From: Apodospora peruviana
Lineage: Eukaryota > Ascomycota > Sordariomycetes > Sordariales > Lasiosphaeriaceae
Direction of reading: 5' to 3'
Assembly: GCA_033439685.1 (NCBI GenBank)
Contig: JAUEDM010000005.1
Span: 1,178,001 to 1,242,000 of the forward strand
Length of the DNA: 64,000 nt
Both the position numbers and the translations under genes were made by a program. The notes under the pieces are model-generated. The model searched no databases, was not told the DNA's origin, and was given only the letters and a program-made list of their open reading frames with translations. Below are positions 22,291 to 33,665 of this stretch, in pieces; the first letter of the stretch is position 1; every line of letters begins with the position of its first letter.

Positions 22291-25200
22291 TCACGTGCCC
22301 TGTCGCCTGTAATACACCATATACGCAGACGTGTTTCCGTTCTGGTACATATGCTCAGTGTAATCGCCAGACACGGACGACGAGCCAATCTTGACGCTCT
22401 CAACCTGCTGATCGTTGCACTTGAACCAGTCCGTCGGGTCCCGCGACTGCTCGTCCTGCACATAACTATAATAGTGGCCCCCGTTGATGCTCTGGCCCTG
22501 GTGCACGGTGACAGCATAGCAATCGTAACGCATGCGGCCGGCAAAATGCCCGTCGTCGGTCGACGACATGTCCGGGTCCGGCTCGGCGCAGAACATGGTC
22601 AGGTCGAGGTCGCGGATGGGGAAGCGGACCTTGGTGTGGATCTTGCTGGACGAGCGCCCCCCTTGGTTGCCGCTGAAGCGGTTAAGACAAAAAGTCAGGC
22701 GGTCCGGCAGGCGAGCGAACTTGGACCGCCGCGTGCGGCCAGGCTTCTTACACGTCTCGCAGAGCAGCTCGTCGAAGCGCTCGTCGGCCTGGTGGTTGGC
22801 GAGCAGCCGATAAATGTCGGTCGCGTTGTCGCCCACTGGCACACCAGACAGATTGAGGATCCAGACGTCTGTGGGCTGGAAGAGGCGGATCTCCTGGCGA
22901 CAGCGCTCGTTGTGGCAGCGCGAGATGAACACCTCGAGGCCCCGAAAGTACCTGTCGACGATGGACGCGCTGGCGCTCGAGTAATAGCGCCAGTAGTCCA
23001 TGGCGTTTTGGATGATGGTGCCGTCTTTGGGGGTGTACGGCTTCTCTTCCGTCGGCGGCTTTTTGTCGCGGTAGATGTTGGTTTCGTCGTGGATGTTGTC
23101 CATGATGAAGGAGTAGAATTCTTGCGCGTCTTGCTGGGCTGGGCCGCCAAAGACCTCTGATTCTGGCTTCCTTCTACCATCCACATTGTTGGAATGAATA
23201 CGATGTATATATCCCTGAAGAGAGCCACACAAGTCAGTAACGAACGCACGCTCAGCTCGGCAATGTGATGGTTATAAATCACGTACCATGAAAGTCCTGG
23301 GGTCCAAGGCCAGGTAATTCCCTTGATTAAGAAGATAGAACAATTTAGCCAGGTGTTTGGTGAGTAATTGGAGATTATCGAGGGTTTCGTCAGGCTTCCT
23401 AGGTACCAAATAGTTACGAAGCCAGTTGCCAGTCCAGAGGTCACGCGAGAACCCAGGCGTGGCAAACATGGCTTGCAACGAACTGTTTGCAAAGCAGAGA
23501 ACGCCCGGGTTGACTAAACCTGTCCGAGTTTCTCGTATGTTGTCGACCCCAGACCTGAGTCTCTTTGCTGAAACAGCTGTGTTACTCTCAGGTTCGGCTA
23601 GGCCGCTGTAGCTTCTACGCGGCACTGTGGGGGGTGGACGCTTTGGTGGTGAAGGTAGTGCAGTGTAAATACTCTCGTCTTGATCGTGGAAAGAAAACGA
23701 ACTCGATGGGCGACCGGAACTCGGACTGACAGGGGATGTCATTGATTCTTGTATGCTCGACACAGGCGGGAATCGACGGAAGAAGTCCTCCGTTGTCCGG
23801 ACTGGAGATATGGCTCCAGCTTCAGCAATGGCATCCTCCCACTTTTTGGCTTCCGCAGGATCCTGTATTGGGCGAGTGACATATGTCTGGCGGCGCTGTA
23901 AGAAGGTTCGTGCCATAGGTTTCTTTGCGGACGAGCCTGCCGAAGTTGTTGATTGTAAACTTGCCGAGCCGACGAGGCCCGTCCACGCTTCTAGTCCACC
24001 CGCCAGTAGTCGAGGCTTAGCTGTTTCCTTCCACTCGCCAGAAAAGTCATACTGAGTGAGCGCATTGTATAACCCAACGATGGCTTTTTCTTCCTCTGTG
24101 GATGGATTGGAAGGAATACGCTTAGACTCCAGGTCGTAGAATATCACCAAATCAAAATCGTGACGCCCTTCGAAAAGAAGCTTTTCCCTAAGTGGCGCGA
24201 GAACCATGCTATCTGCTATTTGGCTTGCGGATATGTGTTCTCTTCTCAGGACGTCAGACTCGACGCATATCGTCTCCGGGAACATTATGTGACCTGCGTC
24301 AAACTCCTCTCGATTCCTGATGTCAATCAACAACATCGTGACATCTTTCCGTCCCATTTTCATGTATGTAAGTAGTTCTCCAGCGGAGATTGTGTTATCC
24401 ATTGGTATGTTAAGTTTGGACCGTTTTGCAGGGTTTGATGCACCGTTCCCAAAAGATTGTGCTGGCACAAATGACTCTTCAACCACAGCGGTCCTCGTAC
24501 TCTTGTTATTATTTGGAATCGAATTAGTCCTCGTGAACATGGCCCGAGGCGCACTGGAGGGGAGCTCGGCTGCCTCCTTTGATATTGTTCCCCTCGCTGG
24601 ATTATATATTGCGGCTGGGACACGAGGCAAATCGACGATAGAATCCGCCACGGGCATGCTTGCAGGAGGCGGTTTAGGGGGTTCTTTTGGCGGCGGCGGC
24701 GGCGGAATGGTTTGTAAAGGTACGATTGGTGGTTGTGTTTTAATTCGTGGATCTTGTACTCGGTTTCCTGTGTTTAGGCGCAGGTTCGCAAAGCGCTGGG
24801 CAAGATCTTGGGCTGGTTTGTTCAAAGACACTGCTGTGTCAGCCGGATTGAGTGCATTGCCGTGTAGGTTTGGAGGCTTTGGGTGCACCATAGGTTTGAC
24901 TTTGGGCGGCGGCGGAGCTGAACGCCTTGGTGGGCCATTCTGCGTCACTTCGATGGTCGTAGTGCTATTTTCAACCCTCCTATTCACTGAGAGCACATTG
25001 GCTGACAGGTTGACCTGATTCACATGCGTCTCGACTCCGGGTCCGGTCGAAGCTGGCCGGTGAACTGAGGGCCGAACCCGAGTTTTTGCATTATCCGCCT
25101 TGATTTCAGCCTTTATTTTTTCAAAATCGCCGTGACCGGTACGGACTTGCCGCAGTAGTCGCTGATATCGGTCATATTGGCCCTTGTTATCGCTCTGCAA

Positions 25201-25587
25201 TGCCACCCAGCCCTGGTTTCTCTTGATACTATCAAGGAGAATTATGTTGGCTCTGATGTAATCTTTCAGGGCAAAGTCGGGTCGTCCAAACGTCTTGGCA
25301 GACTCGGCCTGTCGTAGGCAGGTCTCGGCTTGCTGAAGGACTTTCTCGATCGAGGCGTGTGGATCGATGTCGACTTCGACCGAAACGATATCATCGATGT
25401 GCGGTATCGACCGTTTCCCTCCTCCTGCTGCTCCAGCTCCAGCTCCAGCTCCTGCTCCGCCTCCTCCTGCTCCCCCACGCCAGCCTTCTGTCCGCCCATG
25501 TCCATCTGTGCTGAATGCGATCGGCTTTTGCCCATTAGTCGGCGCAGAAGACCCTGAATGGTCTAGCAAGGTGGCCGAGCCAGCCAT
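22291..25587 (-). CDS. Ubiquitin-specific protease, Doa4/Ubp5 type (rhodanese + USP)
   Basis: Cysteine protease that removes ubiquitin; the yeast relative Doa4 recycles ubiquitin from cargo at the ESCRT-III stage of multivesicular body sorting. Exons on minus: 25587-23287 and 23214-22291 (72-nt intron), 1074 residues. Seen: a Gly/Ala-rich N terminus, a helical USP8-dimerisation-like region at about 60-170, Pro-rich linkers, a rhodanese-like domain at about 395-540 (LLIDIRNREEFDAGHI; no Cys at the active loop was identified, as in Doa4-type domains), then the USP domain with Cys box GLVNPGVLCFANSSLQ (about 704), QQDAQEF, and His box SINGGHYYSYV near 1018, ending SAYMVYYRR. All catalytic boxes are present. 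Start is the first ATG (MAGSATLL); the frame extends upstream only from a TTG. It is head-to-head with VPS27. Confidence 0.95.
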
Positions 25588-26860
25588 TGCGGATAGACCG
25601 AGGGCTCTTTCGGGTTTGTTGCGCTCTGTTCTTGTTCCTGATGCTAGCAAACGGGGTGACCAAATACAAACAGAGGAGAAAGTCAGTCATGTCGGGGCGG
25701 TATTCGAGTATTAGGGCTGTGTCGCAAACAGGACGCGCGACAGTGAATACAGCTGATCAGTTGGACGTCGGGGCGAGGGGTGGTCGCGCCGATGCGACAA
25801 CGCCAGATGACGAGACAAAGCCAGCCAGCCGGTGGCGGCAAGACCCGACCGAAGCGAGAGGGAAGGCAGTTAGTTGTTCTTGGCAAAATTAAAGAACACA
25901 AACACACAAGAAGGTCTGCGGTGTTCAACTGAAAACCAGCTTCCTCTGGAGCTTGAATTCTCAGCGTCACGGCACACTTGAGGTGGGGGAGGTGCACTTT
26001 CTGGATCTTATGGCATCAAGGGATCCATATGCTTGTCGGAGCCCCATCCTGCCACAAGTGCATCACCCGCTCGGCGGTCGGTTAGTGGGGCGGCTCATTG
26101 GGGACCTTGAGGGGAACTGTTGCAGTGTCGTCGTCACCCGCACTCCTCCACTATGTTCGGATGGTCAGACAGCGAACCTTTTTGATGTTTCTGCTCTCTT
26201 AAGCATTCTGATGTTCTTTAGAAATAATTTCATATGGTATATACTCCTATTCATTCTTCATCATACTAAAAGTAAGTACCTATCATGAGATGTGATCTCA
26301 CGACTGTTCACTACGGAGTACTGTCTTGACTGTGTACTTGTAAGCCACGGGCGCGCCACAGTACATAAGCCCCATTACAGCTGCCTGCCAATTGGGCCCA
26401 GACTTTCGAGGCTGGCAGGGCTGTCGTTGCAGCTGTTTGGCAGGGCCGGGGCTTGACCTCTTGGCACGCTAGCATGCTGGGGGAGGCGAGCTCCAGGACT
26501 CCCGACTGTCCCGCAAGGCTCGAGGCTCCGTACGTACCTAACCAACGGGCAGGCAGCCTGAGGTTAACTCGCCAGCTCCATCTTCATCAACCATCATCCC
26601 AATCCGCGCAACCTGCTGACGCGGAACTTCCAGGCGCGCGCCGACAACCTCCATTCGCAAAAGAATCACGCTGATTATTACATCACCCTGTTCGGACGCC
26701 CGACATCCTGCCATACAGACCTTTCCCGACGATTACGAGTCCAGCCACAAACAACCCTCCCACCTCCGACTCCCGCGGCTGTCACGAGATCGTCATAGCC
26801 GTGCATTGCATTCCACCGACCGGTCTCTTCACACATCCCGTACCAACCTCGACTTCCAAG
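25588..26860. promoter_or_regulatory. Shared intergenic region of the divergent deubiquitinase and Vps27 genes
   Basis: A 1.27-kb region with two divergent starts at its ends and no convincing gene inside. It contains the words agtaagtaccta (about 26271) and ctacggagtactg (about 26310) seen in other spacers of the window. The part from about 26380 is GC-rich and runs into the VPS27 leader. Whether it acts as a bidirectional promoter is inference. Confidence 0.45.
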
Positions 26861-29248
26861 ATGATGGGCTGGTGGTCGTCCGGGGCAAATACTGCCCTGG
26901 ATGAGCAGATAGAGAAAGCTACGAGCAGCAGCTTGTACGGTGATGCTCTTTCCCAGCCTCGCGCATGTTGACCAGCGGGTTCATCTAACATTCTTCTTGA
27001 TATCAGGGAGGATATCGCGCTCAACCTGGAAATCTCCGACATCATTAGATCGAAGACGGTTCAGCCCAAGGAGGCTATGCGGTCCCTCAAAAAGCGCATC
27101 AACAACAAGAACCCCAATACTCAGCTGGGTGCATTGAACGTAGGTTCGACCTAGCTGGTCTTGGTCAAGTAGCGCGCAGTCGCTGACTTCAGCAGCTTAC
27201 AGATACGTGCGTCAAGAATGGCGGCTCCCATTTTCTGACCGAGATTGCATCCCGCGAGTTTATGGAAAGCTTGGTGTCGCTTCTGAAGGTGGTTGGTCCT
27301 GCCGCCATCAATGCCGACGTGCGAGCCAAGATCCTCGACCTGATTCAGTCCTGGGCTACGGCGACTGAGGGTCGATACGATCTGTCATACATAGGAGAAG
27401 TGTATCGGTCGCTGCAGAGAGAGGGCTTTCAGTTTCCTCCGCGCGTCAGCGTTGCGAGCAGTATGATTGATAGCAGCGCGGTTTGTCTGATCCCTCGTCC
27501 GACGGCCTGTGCATACACTGACTACCCCTAGCCGCCCGAATGGGTTGATTCTGACGTCTGCATGAGATGCCGGACCGCTTTCACCTTCACCAACAGAAAA
27601 CACCACTGCCGGAACTGCGGAAACTGCTTTGATCAGCAATGCTCCAGCAAAACACTCCCTTTGCCCCATCTGGGTATTCTCCAGGCTGTCCGTGTTGATG
27701 ATGGATGTTATGGGAAGCTTACAGATAAATCCTCTAAAGGAGGAAGCGGGGGCACTGGCCACGAGCGTTCCCCTGCGTATCCGCCGTATTCCGGTTCTGG
27801 GAAATCTAGAGGCTCGTCGGCCATGCAGCCGCGGAGTGCCCGTGTCGACGATGGTTTTGATGAGGATCTGAAGAAGGCCTTGGCCATGAGTTTGGAGGAA
27901 GTCAAGAACCACTCGCGGGGCTATGTCGCACCGGTGGCTAATGGAGTGTCCTCGGCCCCATCAAAGGCGAGCGCGCCGGCCCCTTCAGCACCGAAGGCTG
28001 CCGAGGAGGAGGATGACGATCTCAAGGCTGCCATCGCAGCGTCGCTGGCGGATATGGAGGAGCAGAAAAAAAGCCACGCTGCGGCGCTCAGGGAGCAGGC
28101 TTCCAACGTGGGGAGCACATCCTCGCCAGCTCCCTTTGCGCTACCGAAGAACGACTACGAGCTCACGCCTGTGGAGGCGGAGAACATCAATCTCTTTTCA
28201 ACACTGGTCGACCGCCTCCAGACTCAACCGCCCGGGACGATCCTAAGAGAGCCGCAGATCCAGGAGCTCTATGACAGCATCGGCACTCTACGACCCAAGT
28301 TAGCACGAACATATGGCGAGACAATGAGCAAGCATGGTATGTGCACACTGAACCCATGAAAATAATTCCTTCTGACTCGGAGTAGACACACTCCTAGACT
28401 TGCACGCAAAGCTATCAACAGTTGTCCGCTATTACGACCGCATGCTCGAGGAACGGTTATCAAAGGCGTATAGCCAACACAGCATAGGGGGGTATAATCT
28501 TCCTATGCCGAGACAAACGTCTGGTCAATATCCATCGTTGCAACCCAGTGCTCCAAACCCTGCCGGGCCGGCAGAGAGCTTCTACACGGGCGAGCAGCAG
28601 CAGGATTACAACCGACAAGCAGGACATCCAGCGTATCCCCAAGCTTCGCAGCCACCTCCACAGTCGCAGTTTCCAAATCAATATCCCCAGCAGCAGGTGC
28701 CACAAAGAACAGGCAGTTGGGGTGGCGTACCACCTGCTCAGGCACCGCAGTACAGCCAGCAACCCAGCTACCCCCCAAATGAAGCAGCGCCTCCCCAGGC
28801 CCCGTTGGCGCCTCCAGCGGCGAATGATTCTGTCGGCGCCACGCCTACCACCGACCCAAACGCATCCTTCTATTTCAATAACCAGCAACAGCAGCCACCC
28901 CAACAACAACAAACACAGCAGCCATCAGGGCCAGGCCCTGACCCTGCCCTGTCACCTTATCCTAATCTCTCCCAGTCCATGCACTCTTACCAACCGTCTC
29001 TACCACAAACACCTGCCTCCGTTTCCGCGCAACCCTCTCAACCACCACAGTCTCACCAGGCATCAAGTCAACAGCCGCAACAACCATACTGGCAGCATGC
29101 TGCCGCTCAACAAACGGTCCTCCCACCGGTGTGGCAGCAGCCTCCTCCCAGTGCTGCGTACGCGGCTTATACCCAGGAGACGTTTCCGTCCGCACCCCAG
29201 CATGCGCCTAAGCAGCCAGTTGTGGAGGAGAGTTTGATCGATCTCTGA
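26861..29248 (+). CDS. vps27: ESCRT-0 subunit Vps27 (VHS-FYVE-UIM)
   Basis: Binds PI3P and ubiquitinated cargo on endosomes and recruits ESCRT-I. Five exons: 26861-26934, 27007-27139, 27196-27480, 27532-28336, 28386-29248; 719 residues. Seen in order: VHS domain (about 10-150, SDIIRSKTVQPKEAMRSLKK, LTDTCVKNGG), FYVE finger at about 170-225 with WVDSDVC and the PI3P motif RKHHCRNCG, two ubiquitin-interacting motifs (DEDLKKALAMSLEE near 275, DDLKAAIAASLADMEE near 326), a helical GAT-like segment, then a long Gln/Pro/Ser tail ending in the clathrin-box-like LIDL. The first donor was placed at gtacgg (26935), restoring the family sequence SSSLEDIALNLE. Divergent from the Doa4-type gene, which acts on the same cargo later in the pathway. 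Confidence 0.96.
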
Positions 29249-29472
29249 AAACGGAATCAAACAGTTCGGGATTTGGAGGGGCATGGGGTTCACAGCCAGA
29301 GAGGAGGTAAGCAGGTGAGGAAGGCAGAGTGAGTAATGCATCAGGGAACGTATCGAGTCTCAAGTGCCAGGGATATGTTTAGACATTCGACTTGTATGAT
29401 TTGGGAATTCGGTATGTCGAGGTGGGAGATGGTTTGATTTATACGCAGGGAGTCCTCAGGCAGAGCAGGACC

Positions 29473-29503
29473 GCGGGAACCCGCTGAGTTTGCTCGTTCC
29501 CGC
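29473..29503. repeat. Perfect 8-bp inverted repeat (hairpin)
   Basis: GCGGGAAC (29473-29480) is mirrored by GTTCCCGC (29496-29503) with a 15-nt loop, 225 bp past the vps27 stop. It could be an RNA hairpin in a 3' UTR; function unknown. Confidence 0.6.
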
Positions 29504-29881
29504 ATTTCCAAACAATATTCTAGAGGTGCCTTCCACATGTTTCAAGGAGATTCCCAAAAGCTGCCGGACAGTCGTCACATCTGCACGAGTACACTCTTCT
29601 GTGTCCCAAGAGTGATCGGAAATCGGAGGGGTGGTGGTCTCACACCGTGCACCGCAGAGCATCAGTGAATCACAAATCTTGTTTTCCATCCGGAGAAAAA
29701 CAGTTGCTCTTGAAACCATGTGAAGGTGAGGTGCACCCTGAGAGTTGAGACGAATGATGTCCCATCCTAGCCAATCGGGGCCCACCGGGGTCTGGCCTTG
29801 TTCGTCCCCGATCCATCGGAGCCAAAGTGGAGCCTGGGATGCGGGCTGGACACCGGAACAGCCTATCGTGGGATGCAGCAG

Positions 29882-29888
29882 TATAAAA
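29882..29888 (+). promoter_or_regulatory. TATA-like element
   Basis: TATAAAA about 400 bp upstream of the histidine-phosphatase start; the intervening CA-rich sequence would then be a long leader. Inferred from sequence only. Confidence 0.35.
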
Positions 29889-30289
29889 CGGGTGTGACGT
29901 AGATGCGGTCTCGTACCCGGTCGGGGCCGGACTCGGCTCTGCCAGGCACTCACTGACTCACTGCACATTTTGATCTGGGGATAGATTCAGCTTTTTTTTT
30001 AATAACTTACATATTACAAATTGTTCTCGAGACACTCTCACCCACTTGTTCCTTGGCTAGCTTTTTTGTTTTGGGATTCTCGACTCAACTCACTACCTGA
30101 ATCCACACACACACACACACACTCTGCTTATTTGTGTTGCAACGACCACCATCATTTATTACAGGTTGAGCTCTCTCAAGAAAAACTCAACCCCCTTACT
30201 CAATAATCTCTTTTTCTCAACAACGAGACGGACACACTCACACTACTTCACCTAAACACATCAACACACATCAAGAAGAAAAGAGAAAA

Positions 30290-31099
30290 ATGCCGACCTA
30301 CATCCACCTCGTCCGCCACGCTCAGGGCTACCATAATCTTTCTCTTGTCAACCACAACATTCCCGATCCGGACCTGACCCCCTTGGGAAAAGAACAGTGC
30401 GCGACGCTATGCAGGAATTTTCATTTTCACGACAAGATCACGCACCTGGTGGCCTCGCCGATGCGCCGTACGCTCTACACCTGTCTCTTATCGTTCGAGC
30501 CGGCTGTTTCCTCGGGAAAAAAAGTGATGGCGCTACCGGACCTACAAGAGGTCAGCAATTTACCGTGCGACATTGGTTCTGACCCAACCAAACTGCACAC
30601 CGAGTTTGACCCTTTAGGGTCTGTTGATCTGTCTCTCGTCACTGAGGGGTGGAACGACAAGTCTTTTGCGTCGCCATATTTTCCTGATATGCGGAAATTG
30701 GAGAGTAGAGCAAAGGCGGCGAGGCGGTGGTTACGGGATCTTGTGGCCAAGGATGGAGGCGACGGAGAGAGACATATCGCTGTTGTTACGCACGGGGGGT
30801 TCTTGCACTTCTTGACGCAGGACTGGGACGGTATGCGGGCTGATGTCGGCACGGGCTGGAAGAACACTGAATATCGAACGTACGAGTTTGTGGATCCTAC
30901 TGGGGAGAAGGATGCTGATGCGAGGTTGAGGGAGACCAAGGTTAGTTGGAGGGCGAGGAGGGGCAGCTCGACGGGTTTGACGGAGACAGAGCAACGCGAG
31001 CTGAAGTGTGTTGTGGAGAATAAGTTGCGGGATGAGTTTGGTGCTACTGCTCAGGAGGGTGAGGCTGAGAAGAGGGACGATGAGGCTGCTGTGGAGTGA
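30290..31099 (+). CDS. Histidine phosphatase superfamily protein (phosphoglycerate-mutase-like)
   Basis: Intronless, 269 residues. Seen: the catalytic RHG-type motif HLVRHAQGYHN at residues 6-16 (His10 would be the phospho-acceptor; Arg9 phosphate contact), LTPLGKEQC, the VASPMRRTLYT segment with the second Arg pair, and the second catalytic His in AVVTHGGFLHFL near 170. This is the fungal branch close to yeast YKR043C/Pmu1-like sugar phosphatases rather than glycolytic mutase; substrate cannot be told. The last 60 residues are charged and probably disordered. It is cytosolic by sequence. Confidence 0.9.
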   Translation: MPTYIHLVRHAQGYHNLSLVNHNIPDPDLTPLGKEQCATLCRNFHFHDKITHLVASPMRRTLYTCLLSFEPAVSSGKKVMALPDLQEVSNLPCDIGSDPTKLHTEFDPLGSVDLSLVTEGWNDKSFASPYFPDMRKLESRAKAARRWLRDLVAKDGGDGERHIAVVTHGGFLHFLTQDWDGMRADVGTGWKNTEYRTYEFVDPTGEKDADARLRETKVSWRARRGSSTGLTETEQRELKCVVENKLRDEFGATAQEGEAEKRDDEAAVE

Positions 31100-31146
31100 T
31101 GGGGTTTTTCTTTGATAGTGAGGGCGTGTGGATAAGATTTTTGTTT

Positions 31147-31172
31147 TGGTGGTGGTGGTGGTGGTGGTGGTG
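31147..31172 (+). repeat. (GGT)n microsatellite
   Basis: About eight GGT/GTG units in the probable 3' UTR of the histidine phosphatase gene. Confidence 0.9.
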
Positions 31173-33665
31173 ATGATGGGGAGGGTTTAATGGATAGAAG
31201 TGGAAGGGGTGATTTCGGCGTGATGGGGGTTTCTCTTGGTGAAGGTGGATTTTTGAGTTATGGCTATGCTAGGTCTGTTAGGTTTCGTTTCTTGCAGGTG
31301 GTTTAGGTTTATGGGTTTAAGCGATGCTTATGATTTTTTTTCTTCGAGCCTGCTTGGCGACCTGGAGGAAGTTGGTAATTCGGGCCGGGAAGGATCCTGA
31401 CGAGGCCCGACACGGAGACCAACTGGTAAGCATAATACGCGGGGACACCGGTATGGAATACAGCAAGGCAGACAGACGAGCGGCGGCGAGAGCGAAGACT
31501 GGGCCGCTTCCCAGTTGGCCGTCGCCACATTGTTCTTCTGGGTTGGATTTCATGGCCTAAAGCAGCTTCAGACAAACTGAGAAGGGTTCGATTTACGAGG
31601 TACATTTTAGACGAGAAAGATTACTAAATGGGGGGCAACGTGGACGATAGAGCAGTTGATACATCAGGTAGTTCCTAGACTTGGAAACAACAAGAAATTA
31701 TTTTGGAACTGGTTTCTCTGAGTGTTGCACATGCACAATTGGGAGATCTATTGAAGATCTTGCTGTATTATAATATGTGGTTGTCGGTTATCCGCAACGA
31801 AGCGCGCGGCAAGCCAGATCTCTGTGTACCTTATGAGATCAGATCGTTGGGTATCAGCGAACATGACGCGACCCGGCAAGAATCCACGATAAAAAGCCCG
31901 TGGGAGGCTGTTATTGTCTGTCTTTCCAGCGACCAATTTGTGCAAGTTTGTAGCGACCTTCCAGTTCTGGCAGCTGACAAGATCGTGGACGAACATCATC
32001 ATGGGTCTGGCTGACGCGGGCTGATCATGATGGGACGACGCATCTCGCCGCGTTAATGTTTGCTTCTTTTCTGTCCTGGCTGGCTCCGTGGCGTTTGACC
32101 TCATTATCCATTAAGCGCGTTCGGGAAATGTCGTGCATCTCGTCTTGCCTCCCTCACCTACGGACGGGAGTACTCGAGGAAACTATGGAAGTTGCTCCGT
32201 GTTTCAACCTTCTCGGTGTTGAATTTATCCAGCCAGTGGTCGGTGCGTTGTTTCATGGGCTTAATTTCGCCAAGGACACGCACTCTCGAGGAAGTTGGCC
32301 AATCAGGCTGCCGTCTGATCCAGTTGGCGGACAGGGGACCTGGAACGCTGCACCAGGTACCTGCGCTAGCGCTTTCACTGCTACAAGAAACAACTGCAGG
32401 CTTGAAGGTGTAACTGTGTAACTATGAATTGAAACTGCGCCGAATTTGAATCGTGAATAGTCAGTTTTGGAGAGACGGAAACGTGCATCAAGTTGTACTC
32501 TGGAATACAGATGTTCCCTCCAGAGTTTTGTCCCTTCAGAGTTGTGGAATACGCGGAGCTTCGAGATAACCATTGGCATTGGCCGATTTCCTTGTGGCCA
32601 TCCGGGACTTTATTTTGTACAAACCCATGCCGGCCACCCGTCTTCCCCACACCACGCGAATGGTGCCCCGTTACGCCTTGTCAGCCAATCCCCGCAGCCG
32701 GCCGGACTCGAGGGTCGCTTGCGGACCCGTTTTGGGACCCTTCAGACTTCAGATCACCCAAGCTCTCCCGACTCCTGTCCCCCTCTCCCAACCCCTTACG
32801 TGCGTTCCCGTCGCAGGTTGCCCTCACACTCCCTTGGACATTTTGGCGAAGCTGCCTCCAGACCGTTGTTTTGGGATACCTACGGGTTCTGAACAATAGT
32901 TCTAGTCATTCATTGATTCTCTGCCATCAACAAACAATAGCAACAATCCCTTCTTTCAAATTACCTGACGACGAACAACGAAGCAACCACCGAACAGTCG
33001 AACCACATCGCATTCATTCCTTTTTCGTCCGCATTTGTCGCATATTCCTCGGGTCGGATCCTCCTGACACCGCCATACCAGCATTTCCAGGCGATCAAAC
33101 CCGGCGAGAGCGGCTCACGGTGCTAATCGTTCGTCTTCACGGCCATTGTTCGCTGTCAACACTCGCCGACCACGCCGCGCAGTGTCCTGGCATTAGTCGT
33201 CCATCCGGCCACCGTACCAAGCAGCACAACCCAATCATCGCGGGTCAATCGGCTCACAATAGCCTTGTTCTTGTTGATCACCCTTGGCGGTCCCGACAAT
33301 GCAAAGGTAGCAGGAGACATTCGCCGCTACACCTACCTCAACCAGGTGCCACGACCCGCCCTCTGGCGCTCTTTTCCTTTTTCTCCGCCAACTCTTCGCA
33401 GGTTTCGAATTGACCTCGTCGACGACACAATTCGGGAGTGCCTCACTCCAACGTCGACGTTGGGCACAGTCGACACCATCGCGGGCGAGGAGCGACTTGT
33501 GTGGACGGCGGGCCGGGAACGTCTCTGATTTCATCCACTCTTTCTGATATACCCTCGACGAAAACAACGTGATCTGTGGTCATCGGCTGTTTTTCTTCTA
33601 CTCGACTGTGTCGGGATTTTTATATTCTTTAACGTTCTTTAAAGCTGTCTTGCAGCAATTACAAT
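31173..33665. other. Long spacer and probable leader of the KCH gene
   Basis: 2.5 kb with no supported gene. A 306-codon open frame at 32493-33413 begins with ATG but its product is Pro/Ser/His/Arg-rich, lacks any family resemblance and runs through C-rich leader-like DNA, so it is not called. The stretch from about 32900 to 33665 (CAA, ATC and TCG words) has the look of a transcribed leader for the gene at 33666. Confidence 0.4.

Larger units (their letters stand above)
29249..30289. other. Spacer and leader upstream of the histidine phosphatase
   Basis: Non-coding. Contains a hairpin at 29473-29503, a TATA-like word at 29882, and from about 30100 a (CA)n run and CA-rich leader up to the start codon at 30290. 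Confidence 0.5.

Noticed and set aside
22219..23160. 313-codon plus-strand frame opposite the USP domain
   Set aside because: Antisense shadow of the deubiquitinase, whose catalytic boxes are on the minus strand.
24320..25018. 232-codon plus-strand frame with Gly-rich product
   Set aside because: Antisense to the Pro-rich linker of the deubiquitinase.
32493..33413. 306-codon ATG open frame upstream of the KCH gene
   Set aside because: Product is Pro/Ser/Arg/His-rich with no family resemblance, and the region has leader-like composition; a stop-poor C-rich stretch explains it.
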